64,000 nucleotides of DNA, from positions 62,001 through 126,000 of the IMG/VR virus record IMGVR_UViG_3300044712_001462; one strand, written 5' to 3'. The stretch is from a virus. This document shows, in pieces, positions 53,501-62,264 of this stretch (position 1 is the first letter of the stretch; every line of letters begins with the position of its first letter). The position numbers and the translations under genes are program-made. The notes under the pieces were generated by a model, which saw nothing but the letters and a program-made list of their open reading frames with translations, was not told the DNA's origin and did no database searches.

Positions 53501-53778
53501 AGCAACAATTCCTTCCCAGGCCCAGCAATCAATTCCGCCCCTGCTGGTACCTGGTTGTTAATCAACAGTTGGTTACACACTACCGTCTTATCGAGACCCA
53601 GGCCCGTAATAATACGATTGAAACCGGGCTCGTTGGCAGGCACCACCACAGCCACACCCGGATTCACTTCCTGAACGACTACCAGAGGATTGCCATAGTG
53701 ATCGTTCACCACCACAACACTCCCCTGGATCGTCTGAGATCCTGCCTGAATCCCGTTGAGTGTGTGTACGGTTAACAT
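53497..53778 (-). CDS. Small beta-rich protein, 93 aa
   Basis: The ORF starts MLTVHTLNGIQAGSQTIQGS and is Val/Gly/Asn-rich and all-beta (GNPLVVVQEVNPGVAVVVPA; TVVCNQLLINNQVPAGAELI). The sequence has no charged clusters, cysteine pairs or membrane helices. It overlaps the upstream stop by seven bases. No family was recognised. Confidence 0.6.
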   Translation of the reverse strand: MLTVHTLNGIQAGSQTIQGSVVVVNDHYGNPLVVVQEVNPGVAVVVPANEPGFNRIITGLGLDKTVVCNQLLINNQVPAGAELIAGPGKELLL

Positions 53779-54422
53779 CGCTTAGCCAGAACCTCTGCCA
53801 GCGCTGCTGCGCGACTTCGGGTGTCATTAGCGCTGTTGATAAGTTCGTTGTAGGGGAATGCCACTCCTGCGTGATCATCGGCTGTTTTAGCCGGTGGAGC
53901 ACCGGCACCTGCGGGAGGAGCTGCGGGCTGCGCCATCTGCGCCAGATCTTGAGGAGTAGCCACCATTTCTGAGGCTGGAATATGCACGCCCATTGCATCG
54001 GCAAGTCTCGCTAAGAGCTTCTTCATCTGCATGATTTCGACATTCACGTCGATCTTGGGCTTAATTCCACCAGCCGCAGCACCGGCACCTGCACCACCCG
54101 CTCCAGAAGCCGCAAGCTCTTCTTTCACAATGGCGCGAAACGCTTCCATCGGATCACCACCACCGCCAGCCATTGCGGGATCCATGGGCATGCCACCACC
54201 TCCACCCATCGCGGCAGGATCCATAGGCATACCGCCCCCAGCCATGGCAGGGTCGACAGGAGCAGGAGAGCCGCCTGCCATGGCTGGGTCCATCGGAGCC
54301 GCACCGCCACTAGCTGCCGCATCCGTAGGGACAAAAGCACGCTTCTCAGCTTGCTTGACTCGGTCTTTCGCAATCGCCAGAAGTGCTGCGAGTTTGCTGA
54401 AATCAGGGGACTGACTCGTCAT
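53772..54422 (-). CDS. Low-complexity protein with PMDPAMAGG repeats, 216 aa
   Basis: The ATG at 54422 (MTSQSPDFSKLAALLAI) has a GGAG element nine bases before it and is preferred to the one five codons upstream. Residues 35-85 contain five units of the type (P/A)-(M/V)-D-P-A-(M/A)-x-G-G, followed by helical parts with an Ala/Gly linker (ASGAGGAGAGAAAGG) and a short helical C-terminus. The same MDPAA-GGG sequence occurs in the scaffold-like protein at 41364. It lies directly downstream of the polymerase fusion gene. Function unknown; an assembly or packaging partner is possible. Confidence 0.6.
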   Translation of the reverse strand: MTSQSPDFSKLAALLAIAKDRVKQAEKRAFVPTDAAASGGAAPMDPAMAGGSPAPVDPAMAGGGMPMDPAAMGGGGGMPMDPAMAGGGGDPMEAFRAIVKEELAASGAGGAGAGAAAGGIKPKIDVNVEIMQMKKLLARLADAMGVHIPASEMVATPQDLAQMAQPAAPPAGAGAPPAKTADDHAGVAFPYNELINSANDTRSRAAALAEVLAKRC

Positions 54423-54474
54423 ATTGGTAAACTCCATTTGTATGACTATTGTTACTGACTGAACGGTGGGAGCG

Positions 54475-57400
54475 CTACTCCAACACTTCTACGGGGTCAG
54501 TGAATCCCACTTCACCACGCATGACCGCGGCTTTGAGATCACGGATACTGCGGAACGTACGGGGCTTTTTGTTCGCCTTGAAAGCAGAAGCGGCATACAG
54601 CCCGCCGACGTATTCCTGGCTGGGCGCATGCACAGGTGACTTGAAATCACCCGGGCTAAGTAAGTTGGCGCTGGGTAAGAGACGATCAATCGCCTCTTGG
54701 CGCGCCTCATCCTTTACCGGCACCTGGAAGTTCATCTGATCGCCATCGAAGTCGGCATTAAAGCCTTTCACCACCAGGGGGCTAATCTCCATGGTGTTGT
54801 GCTTTGTAAGCTGGGGCCAGAAAGCCATGATGCCAAAGCGGTGAAGAACCGGTGCCCGGTTAATGATGACAGGCCTGTGACCCATCTCAGCCACCATCTC
54901 ATTACGGGCGAGTTCTGACCGGTTCTCGACCTGCTTAAGGGCTTCGACAACGGGTAATCCGCGGCGCTTAAGTCTGCGTACCACGAAGGGTTTATACAGA
55001 TTCCACGCTTTGTCTTCCGGTAGGGCCACTTGATCCATATCCAGTTCGGGATTGGGAGCAATTACCGCGCGGCCTACTACGTCGACTGGAGTGGAAAGAA
55101 GACGACGCTGCACGACTCCAAACTTCGGGCTACTTCCGAAGACCGTCCTTAGTAATCCCTGGACATTCTTCTCCACCAGCTTGGGATGTACAGGATCACC
55201 AAGGCCTGTCACCGCCTTGAAAGCATCGTAGGCAGCTTTCTGCTCATCACCCACATCATCCGTGATGTCCGACATCTCTTTCCAGTTGCTGTTGGCCTCC
55301 ATCAGCTCCTTGTAGAGATAATTGGGATCTGAGACGAGCGGCAGTTTCTTGTCTGTCATTGTGGAGACAGGACGAAACCGCGGAGGGAGAACGGGAACAG
55401 CCGAGAGCACCCAATCCTTAGGATGAATACCCAGCTCTTTAGCTGACTTGAGATAGCCGAGCTTCCGCACCGCCTCATCTCGGTAGGTCTTCTTCCCCGA
55501 AGCGATCTGGGCTCGGGCGACTTCAAGTTCTTTATCCAGATTGATGGACTGCAGCGCCTTGGAGATCGCACTAGGCCCGGTGCCCCATTGCGTGCGCTCT
55601 TTCCCAGCCACGATGTCGTCAAACTTCTTCTGGGTAAGACCGAGGATCTTCCGGATCGGCTCTTCCATCACTGGATTAGGAAGCGGCTGATGGAGCTTCA
55701 CAGCGCTCCATCTAGAGTTGCTAACCAACATACCGTTGGCAAAATAGTTGTGATTATCTGCTACCTCTATGTCATATACCTTTTTCGTACGAGCACCGTG
55801 CGAATCAATTTCCGAAGAATACGAGAAAGGTATTGGCTCTAGCTCGTAACGCAGCTCGGTGTCGTTTTCTACCTCAGCGACCATTGAACCCACAGACTCT
55901 GCTATGCTTACCCACTCATCCGTGGCTAGCTGCTCGTCTTCGGGCCAGCGGCCTTCACTAAGCAACTGTCTCACCGTTGCAGATGGACCAATAAGTCGGA
56001 ATATATGCCGTGGAAACTTATGCGTACCGACGGATACAGCTTCCTGCCTCATACACTCGTGACACACTCGTCGTCGTCGATTAATTTCTGCGCCGCAGCG
56101 TCGACATTTTGTGTTTTTAGGTGCAGCCGGTACCTTATAAGCGACACCTTCATTCCAGTACGGAACTGTTAATTCCAGAAGCCGGAGTGCGTGTTTGCCG
56201 CAGATTTCCAACAGGTACCCCATATCGCGTCCGACATACTTCTTTGCTTGACGGTATGTCGCCCGAATATTCCACCGCTCCGCCAACCAATTCTGCAGAA
56301 GTTCAATCTCGTGTTTCGAAAATGAATGTGTCGATATGGATATTCTTACGCTGTTATTTTTACTGTGCCGGTTAACATGAGCGTCGTCCGCAAGCCATAC
56401 GGCTAGACCCATCTCCGTAATCTTGTCTAGCCACTCTTGCGTAACCGTCTTTTTACCATTTATGTAACACAGCTGCCTGGCCTTATAGGCTTCATAAAAT
56501 GTGCGAGTACTAAATCGGAGTTTTCGCCTAACATGTCCGTCAGATGTATCAATGAAATCGCTTAGCGGCGCGGTAATAAATGGGCGTAAGATACTTGCTT
56601 TCCACTCGCAATACGCTGCCTGTTTAATGCCATGCATAGCTGTTACCTGTCCGCCAGGGGTAACGCTTAGATCTCCTAGCAGCGAGCCATAAAGCAGCTG
56701 CGTCTGGCTGTTCGACAGGCGCTCCACTACGGCCATCAAATAGTCGGCTTTAGCTAGATCTCGTTTATTGCCATTAATGTCGTACACCTGATGTTCAGGT
56801 GTGCCACGCAGTGTCGAGGCAGACCGACAACCTAACGTACCGGCTAAACTAGCTTTACAATCAAAACGACCACAGCCTACTCCGTTAGGAGAGTCATGAG
56901 TAAACCAGTTGGTGATCGGCTTCAGTTCAAACTGAGACGTGACATGGTTATAAGTCCAAACCCGCAGCGCTAGTTTTTGCTTAACGATTTTACCTATAGG
57001 CAGCATTCCGAACTCAGTCCACACTTTAACGTCCGGATGAAAACAGCCGTTATTTCCTCCGGTTAACGTAGGATCAAACAACCCACCTTTAACCGGCTCT
57101 AGATTTTTATCGAATTTGACAGTTTCACCATTCTGCAAGAATCTTGTGCTGGCCAGATGACTAACGTCTGCATCTGTTAAAGCCATTATATTTATGTTCG
57201 TACCCTCACGAACAACATTTATGCCTGACCCTTTGAGATAGTTCACAAACTTTTCGTACACCATGGGAATTTTCGGCTCAGGAGGCGTCACACCACGCAT
57301 GAAAGAGAGCCAGTAATCCTCGTTCTTCTGTCCGCGAACAGACGCTGAATCACGAATCGTTTGAGTCGCACCGTGGCTAAGTAAGGCGTTCAGATCGAGA

Positions 57401-60210
57401 AGCGCAAGTCTCTTTGAACTATCCCCACCTCCACCCTTAGCTGGTGATTCATCGGCCGTGTAACCACCAGTACTACGACCTTGCATTTTTGATTCACTAG
57501 TGTGATGCAACTTCATAAAGAACTGATTCCCCACAAGCACCTGAGGAATCTTGGTATCTGTCTCAGGATCCACTACATCCTCGAGATCCGTCATACCGTG
57601 TTTCTGCAGTTCTTTCTCTGCGAACTCCACCAGATCCTCGATCGATTCAAAGTCCTGGATGTTGTAGGGCTTACCAGTCTTAGCTGCGATCTTCCCCAGG
57701 GCTGTTTCCACAATCTGACTAGGATTCACGCGAGAGATAATACCCAGTGGATTAAGCGCTACCTCGATGGGCTGTCCATCCGCGGTACGTGGCATCTCAT
57801 CATCAGGCAGAATCGCTGAAATCACACCCTTCCCGCCATACCTGTTGCTAAGTTTATCGGCTACAGCCATGGGTACATACGACTTCACAAACGCGGTGGT
57901 ACCCTTCGGGCCTTTGTAGACATCCGTAACGATTCCCGGTGTATGATGCTCCCACTTATCTGTGACATCTGAGAACGACGAAGAGCCTTTTTTGTGGATC
58001 TTGTTCTTCGCGTCATCTCGCTGTCGTGCAGCCAGAATCAGCGGATCCCCATAGTTGACTACGGTGCCCGGTAAGATCACCCCATCGTCATCCATCTTCT
58101 CGAGCGTGGCTTTGTTGAACTTCGCTGGAAACAGAGAGATGAAATCACGCTTACTAGTCTTTAAGGAGTCTGATTTATCGACTCCATGTTGATACATGTG
58201 CTCAGAGGTAAGCTTCTTGGCTGCAGACTCTGAAAGGACAATGGCGTCTTCGAAGTTGTAGCCCTTCATGGCTACATACCCAGTCTTCAGATTCTTACCC
58301 AAGGCTGTCACACCTTCATCATCGGTGTAGTTGGACTTAGCTAAGAGTTGTCCCGGCTTAAAGACATCACCAGGCTTCACCATCGGGGTATTGTGCAAAG
58401 AACTTTTTCTGTTGAATGCGAAGTGCTCATAGAGCTCAATGTCAGCTGTTTCTCCGTCATCGTATTTCACCTTCATGGAGCCCGGTGACACAGAGACAAC
58501 CCGCCCAGGCCTATCGGCTCGCACAATACCCATGTGCTTACCATACTGAGCTTCATAGCTATCGTCGTCAGAACCTGGCACACCAGAGCGTACCAATGGC
58601 GCTTCAGGTTGCTCGAGAGGAAGAGCCTGACTGAGCATCCTCCCTGCCATTGCCATGCGTTGAGCCTTCATACCCGACTTCATGGGCACCAGATTACCCA
58701 GTGGAGAGAATGCGCTCTCGAAGTTGGGGAGTTCGTACTGGATCTGATCGCGGGGAACAAATCCCAGTACACCGCCTTTCATGGCTCCCACGCGCTTGGT
58801 TTTACGCTTGAGTTCACCTGGGAAAGCCACAGCTGAATCGACTAAATCCTGGGGCGACTTATTAACGATCTTCCCTGTCCGGGTATCGCGCAGGGGGATG
58901 TAGATTTTCCCATCCTGACCCTTCTTTGCCACGCTCGACAAATAGAGGTCCACACCCACGTTCATGTTTTCTGGTGTGCGTACGCTATCAAGAAAACCAA
59001 AGTGAGAGGGCTGCACAGATCTAGCTTCATCAGGTACAGAATCTGAGGAGGGTATGCCACCTTCGCCCATCCTGGTAATACGCCCTTGCTTATCCAACAG
59101 CTCAGCCGTATTGATCTCTTCCAGGTTACTACCCAGCCCCGACGAGATGAGCACAGACTCCAGTTGCTTAGTGAGGGCAGAAGTGGGAACGCCGCCTAGA
59201 TTCCCCTTAAAACTGGCTTTCCTCAGCAGATCTCGCTGCATCCCGCCATAGTCTTTCTCCAGGCGCTCAGACAGCAGATCCTCTGGGCCCATGATCGTCT
59301 GAAAGGCTAAGTGATCGCGATCGTCTACCTCTTGTTCACCACGAGATACTGCTAACAGCTTTTTGGTAATCGTGAGAATCGTATCGAGATCTACTTTAGT
59401 GTAGCCCTGGCCCAGCGTCTTATGCGTGACGTGAGGATCCAGCTCCATCTTCAACATGGCTTCCGCGATCGCCTTTTGCTTACTCTCTGGCTCCGCGGCA
59501 TCATCCCGTTTACGTACTAAGCGCTGATACAGCTTGTTGAGCGCACCCGGGTTGTTCTGTTGAGCATTGGCGTTCCAGATCTCATTTCCCCAGGCCTCTT
59601 GGAGCTGTCGGTCTGTAGCGCCCATAGCTTTGAGGAGAGGCATGACAGGAATCTTCGCCTGACCAATCCGCATCGCAAAGATGTTCTTCTCAGGGTCGAG
59701 AAAATAGCGATGCGATGGGCCAGTCCCGACCTTAGCATTGACGTGCGACTCAATCTCCCCGTTGTCTTTCACCCGGGTAAACACACCCGGCCTCAGACGA
59801 GCCTGGTTAATGAGGGTATACTCATTCCCATTGTTGATAAACGTACCCCGCTGAGTCAGATAGGGTACGCGCGCAATCGTCTGCTGCTTACTATCGAGAA
59901 CAGTCCCCGTAGCGTTGTCTACCAGTTCCCAAGTTCCCCTCAGCCGCCTACCTAGCGTCTTACCGGCCAGAATCGCTTGTTTCTGGTCGGCCAGGCTGAT
60001 GTGGTCTTTATCCACATAATCCACTCCCGACAAACGCAAAGTATGCCTGGAGTTGGTGACTGGCTTAAGGTTCTGGGCGGATTTTAGCACTCTGTCAAAG
60101 ATAAACCGCCGCGTGCGCAGAGGATCACCAAACTCACGTTGGTCATCTTCTGGTTGCTGCGGCTGTTGAGGAGAGAGAATGCTATTCGTGGGACCGAGGA
60201 TACCACTCAT
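54475..60210 (-). CDS. RNA polymerase beta / beta-prime N-terminal fusion with intein, 1911 aa
   Basis: The chain reads as bacterial-type beta then beta-prime without a gap. Beta features: RVPYLTQRGTFINNGNEYTL near residue 110, GYNFEDAIVLSES at 650, NRYGGKGVIS at 789 (Lys794 at the conserved Lys position) and IEVALNPLGIISRVNPSQ after it. A short linker leads to beta-prime (KGGLFDPTLTGGNNG), interrupted by an intein (residues 1056-1498), then SRWSAVKLHQPLPNP, the VLSAVPVLPPRFRP segment and the catalytic NADFDGDQM at 1818-1826 (three Mg-binding Asp). It stops 85 residues later; the remainder is the gene at 50644. Without the intein it is 1468 residues. No alpha or omega gene was found in the window. 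Confidence 0.95.
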   Translation of the reverse strand: MSGILGPTNSILSPQQPQQPEDDQREFGDPLRTRRFIFDRVLKSAQNLKPVTNSRHTLRLSGVDYVDKDHISLADQKQAILAGKTLGRRLRGTWELVDNATGTVLDSKQQTIARVPYLTQRGTFINNGNEYTLINQARLRPGVFTRVKDNGEIESHVNAKVGTGPSHRYFLDPEKNIFAMRIGQAKIPVMPLLKAMGATDRQLQEAWGNEIWNANAQQNNPGALNKLYQRLVRKRDDAAEPESKQKAIAEAMLKMELDPHVTHKTLGQGYTKVDLDTILTITKKLLAVSRGEQEVDDRDHLAFQTIMGPEDLLSERLEKDYGGMQRDLLRKASFKGNLGGVPTSALTKQLESVLISSGLGSNLEEINTAELLDKQGRITRMGEGGIPSSDSVPDEARSVQPSHFGFLDSVRTPENMNVGVDLYLSSVAKKGQDGKIYIPLRDTRTGKIVNKSPQDLVDSAVAFPGELKRKTKRVGAMKGGVLGFVPRDQIQYELPNFESAFSPLGNLVPMKSGMKAQRMAMAGRMLSQALPLEQPEAPLVRSGVPGSDDDSYEAQYGKHMGIVRADRPGRVVSVSPGSMKVKYDDGETADIELYEHFAFNRKSSLHNTPMVKPGDVFKPGQLLAKSNYTDDEGVTALGKNLKTGYVAMKGYNFEDAIVLSESAAKKLTSEHMYQHGVDKSDSLKTSKRDFISLFPAKFNKATLEKMDDDGVILPGTVVNYGDPLILAARQRDDAKNKIHKKGSSSFSDVTDKWEHHTPGIVTDVYKGPKGTTAFVKSYVPMAVADKLSNRYGGKGVISAILPDDEMPRTADGQPIEVALNPLGIISRVNPSQIVETALGKIAAKTGKPYNIQDFESIEDLVEFAEKELQKHGMTDLEDVVDPETDTKIPQVLVGNQFFMKLHHTSESKMQGRSTGGYTADESPAKGGGGDSSKRLALLDLNALLSHGATQTIRDSASVRGQKNEDYWLSFMRGVTPPEPKIPMVYEKFVNYLKGSGINVVREGTNINIMALTDADVSHLASTRFLQNGETVKFDKNLEPVKGGLFDPTLTGGNNGCFHPDVKVWTEFGMLPIGKIVKQKLALRVWTYNHVTSQFELKPITNWFTHDSPNGVGCGRFDCKASLAGTLGCRSASTLRGTPEHQVYDINGNKRDLAKADYLMAVVERLSNSQTQLLYGSLLGDLSVTPGGQVTAMHGIKQAAYCEWKASILRPFITAPLSDFIDTSDGHVRRKLRFSTRTFYEAYKARQLCYINGKKTVTQEWLDKITEMGLAVWLADDAHVNRHSKNNSVRISISTHSFSKHEIELLQNWLAERWNIRATYRQAKKYVGRDMGYLLEICGKHALRLLELTVPYWNEGVAYKVPAAPKNTKCRRCGAEINRRRRVCHECMRQEAVSVGTHKFPRHIFRLIGPSATVRQLLSEGRWPEDEQLATDEWVSIAESVGSMVAEVENDTELRYELEPIPFSYSSEIDSHGARTKKVYDIEVADNHNYFANGMLVSNSRWSAVKLHQPLPNPVMEEPIRKILGLTQKKFDDIVAGKERTQWGTGPSAISKALQSINLDKELEVARAQIASGKKTYRDEAVRKLGYLKSAKELGIHPKDWVLSAVPVLPPRFRPVSTMTDKKLPLVSDPNYLYKELMEANSNWKEMSDITDDVGDEQKAAYDAFKAVTGLGDPVHPKLVEKNVQGLLRTVFGSSPKFGVVQRRLLSTPVDVVGRAVIAPNPELDMDQVALPEDKAWNLYKPFVVRRLKRRGLPVVEALKQVENRSELARNEMVAEMGHRPVIINRAPVLHRFGIMAFWPQLTKHNTMEISPLVVKGFNADFDGDQMNFQVPVKDEARQEAIDRLLPSANLLSPGDFKSPVHAPSQEYVGGLYAASAFKANKKPRTFRSIRDLKAAVMRGEVGFTDPVEVLE
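55717..57045 (-). mobile_element. Intein with LAGLIDADG-type endonuclease in RNA polymerase
   Basis: The insert covers residues 1056-1498 of the fused polymerase chain. It starts Cys1056 (CFHPDVKVWTEFGMLPIG, block A), has a block B GTPEHQVYD near 1135, two LAGLIDADG-like helices (LLYGSLLGDLSV near 1174; VWLADDAHVN near 1272), a four-cysteine ribbon (CRRCGAEINRRRRVCHEC) near 1370 and ends with VYDIEVADNHNYFANGMLVSN before Ser1499 (block F/G). The usual penultimate His is Ser here. Protein splicing would join GGNNG to SRWSAV. The second catalytic-type position reads D-D, so endonuclease activity is plausible but not certain. Confidence 0.93.
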
Positions 60211-60950
60211 TAGACTGTCTGCGGATTCACGTAGATGGGTTGGACTTCCTGACCACGCAGCTGCTGTTCCCGAGCCTTATTCAGGATGGGCTTGGTGTTG
60301 GTAGACTTCGCCGCGCGATATCCAGCCAGTCCAGAGAGAATAGCAGCTAACCCCGCTACCGTAAGGTAACCACCACCCAGCTGACCTGAGAGATCGGCTT
60401 TCTTCACTACACACTCTGCCAGCTCATCCAGGTCCTTAGCCAGCGAACCTTCCGCAGCTGTTTTTACATTCCCAGACAAAGCAGCTTCATACTGGGCCCG
60501 AACTTTGGCTAATTCCGCCTGGAGATCAGCCTTGCGGCGCTTATCCATAAGCCAATCTGTGAGCTTATACCCGCCATAAGCACCACCCAGCATCGCTGTC
60601 GCCTTAATTGGCAACGTTCCTACCCAATCTCCCACCTGGGTAGAATCACCTGGGTGCAAAGAGAGTGTGGCTACTTTCTCTTTCTCCGGCACCTTGTGTT
60701 TTACGATGTTCATCGTCGGGGGCACAGGAGCTGGAGGAGCCATATTCCGCTGGACGACATTGGCTAAGCCTTGGGCTCCGCGGATACCCATCCCCAATCC
60801 TAATGACGATAACAGAATTGGTTTAGATTCCTGCCAGACAGCCTGCAGGATTCTCTGGGCTTGATTCGAGCGAGCTCTAGCCGCGGCAGCTGCCAAGTCG
60901 GTTACAGGATCCGCCGCCTTCTTACGCATCAGAATCTGAATCGCATTCAT
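60210..60950 (-). CDS. Membrane-type protein, 246 aa
   Basis: The ORF starts MNAIQILMRKKAADPVTDLA and has glycine-rich hydrophobic stretches (PILLSSLGLGMGIRGAQGLA near 45; IKATAMLGGAYGGYKLTDWL near 115; GGGYLTVAGLAAILSGLAGY near 195) separated by charged helices. TAATG overlaps join it to both neighbours, including the polymerase gene. It resembles internal virion or injected proteins that can insert into a membrane. No family was recognised; a role with the polymerase is suggested only by coupling. Confidence 0.65.
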   Translation of the reverse strand: MNAIQILMRKKAADPVTDLAAAAARARSNQAQRILQAVWQESKPILLSSLGLGMGIRGAQGLANVVQRNMAPPAPVPPTMNIVKHKVPEKEKVATLSLHPGDSTQVGDWVGTLPIKATAMLGGAYGGYKLTDWLMDKRRKADLQAELAKVRAQYEAALSGNVKTAAEGSLAKDLDELAECVVKKADLSGQLGGGYLTVAGLAAILSGLAGYRAAKSTNTKPILNKAREQQLRGQEVQPIYVNPQTV

Positions 60951-61354
60951 TACTTACCAATGCCTCCCTGCAGGCTCTTAATCCGAGACATATCCATCTC
61001 GAGGTAGGGTTCCGTCCACTCGATGTACACATACATGACGGGTTTACCGTCCACTTCCACCCACTTGTGCTCCCGGCTCAAAGCTTTGAACCAGCCAGAA
61101 ACAATGCCTTCAAGGACCTGGTGGTAAGTTCGGGCCTTAGGATCGCCCTCGGGGAGTCGCTGAGACGGATTCGAAGTGTCAAACAATCCGTATTTGACAT
61201 CATCAACCCGCTCAGAATACTCCTCGAACTCTTCGTCACGTAGCAAAGGAGCCATCGGGCCCCGGAAAGGTAAACCATCGCGATCCGCCCGAGACCAATA
61301 GACAGTGCCGCGTTCAGCCCCGTCGCTTTCACCCCTGTGTTTCAGAAAGCTCAT
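60950..61354 (-). CDS. Small acidic protein of unknown function, 134 aa
   Basis: The ORF starts MSFLKHRGESDGAERGTVYW and has an acidic middle (LLRDEEFEEYSERVDDVKYG) and a beta-like C-terminal part (KPVMYVYIEWTEPYLEMDMS). It is coupled on both sides by start/stop overlaps (ATGA upstream, TAATG downstream). I do not recognise a family and see no catalytic motif. It is probably a structural or virion-associated protein. Confidence 0.65.
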   Translation of the reverse strand: MSFLKHRGESDGAERGTVYWSRADRDGLPFRGPMAPLLRDEEFEEYSERVDDVKYGLFDTSNPSQRLPEGDPKARTYHQVLEGIVSGWFKALSREHKWVEVDGKPVMYVYIEWTEPYLEMDMSRIKSLQGGIGK

Positions 61355-61734
61355 ACTAAAGGCGACTGCTTTCGTTTGCTAATGCGATCAGTAAGGCGAC
61401 GGTATTCTGCAATCAACTGGCGCTTCTTCAGTTCTGCAGCGTCCTCATCGGAGACATCCGTGCTCTTACCTAGCATGTAACCCGTGCCAAAGCCCAGAGC
61501 AGGAGGAGCTACTAAGCCGCCAATCAAAGCCGTGCGAGTAGCCAGGCCTGCCGCGTCTCTACCAGCACCCATGATGTTCTCAACAGCTTTTCCTAGGAGA
61601 CCCTCACCTGGAAAAGCACGCTTCTCCTGCTCCAGCAACTCCTTCACTCCCTCATGTACTTCCTCGAGAGTCAAACCCTCTTCCGCACACTTCTGGAGGA
61701 AATTCACTTTGAACGCTTCTTTGGGTGTGAGCAT
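61351..61734 (-). CDS. Small protein with glycine-rich membrane segment, 127 aa
   Basis: The first 45 residues (TPKEAFKVNFLQKCAEEGLT and EVHEGVKELLEQEKRAF) are a helical start I have seen in phage proteins. A hydrophobic glycine-rich stretch follows (TALIGGLVAPPALGFGTGYM, residues 67-86), then a basic tail (IAEYRRLTDRISKRKQSPLV). It shares the glycine-zipper look of its neighbours and may insert in membranes. No function is known. Confidence 0.65.
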   Translation of the reverse strand: MLTPKEAFKVNFLQKCAEEGLTLEEVHEGVKELLEQEKRAFPGEGLLGKAVENIMGAGRDAAGLATRTALIGGLVAPPALGFGTGYMLGKSTDVSDEDAAELKKRQLIAEYRRLTDRISKRKQSPLV

Positions 61735-61739
61735 TTATC

Positions 61740-62108
61740 TCAGTCCAGTTGAAAAGACGGGGGTACAGAAATCGATTTCGGGGCCCGGCGCTGCTTATCG
61801 CGAGCCATACTCGGGTCGTCATATTCACCCTGCTCTTTAGCCTGCTTGCAGACAATCGTGATGTCTTCCAAGAAGTCCTGGATATCTTTGCGCAGGTCGG
61901 AATAGCGAATGAGATCATCGGTGGAGCTATTTCCCAGCATCTCACTCAGGGCTTTGGCGCGCAGCAAACACTCACGGACGCGGAACTGCGTATGCCCCAA
62001 TTGGGGGTCCTCGTTATGAATCCAGCCGTTTTCAGCCCAAAAGCGTGATCCGCGCAGTATCGCAACGTGCGCTTTGTTGTGTTGTCCACCAATAATCGTG
62101 TAAACCAT
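61740..62108 (-). CDS. Small protein of unknown function, 122 aa
   Basis: The ORF starts MVYTIIGGQHNKAHVAILRG, with a beta start and a helical remainder (RECLLRAKALSEMLGNSSTD; LEDITIVCKQAKEQGEYDDP). The C-terminus is basic and disordered. It lies after a 156-base gap. No family was recognised. Confidence 0.6.
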   Translation of the reverse strand: MVYTIIGGQHNKAHVAILRGSRFWAENGWIHNEDPQLGHTQFRVRECLLRAKALSEMLGNSSTDDLIRYSDLRKDIQDFLEDITIVCKQAKEQGEYDDPSMARDKQRRAPKSISVPPSFQLD

Positions 62109-62264
62109 AAACCCCTGTCTTTCTATTTACCCAGAATGAATCCTATTTCGCTGAATTACCCATTACCCAGTTGTTGCTCTCTCGGCATTGTCATCTGTAC
62201 TTGAAAACACCTGACCAAAAGGTATGTTTGGATGCCCAGTTGCGTTGTCTGGCGCTGTAATACC

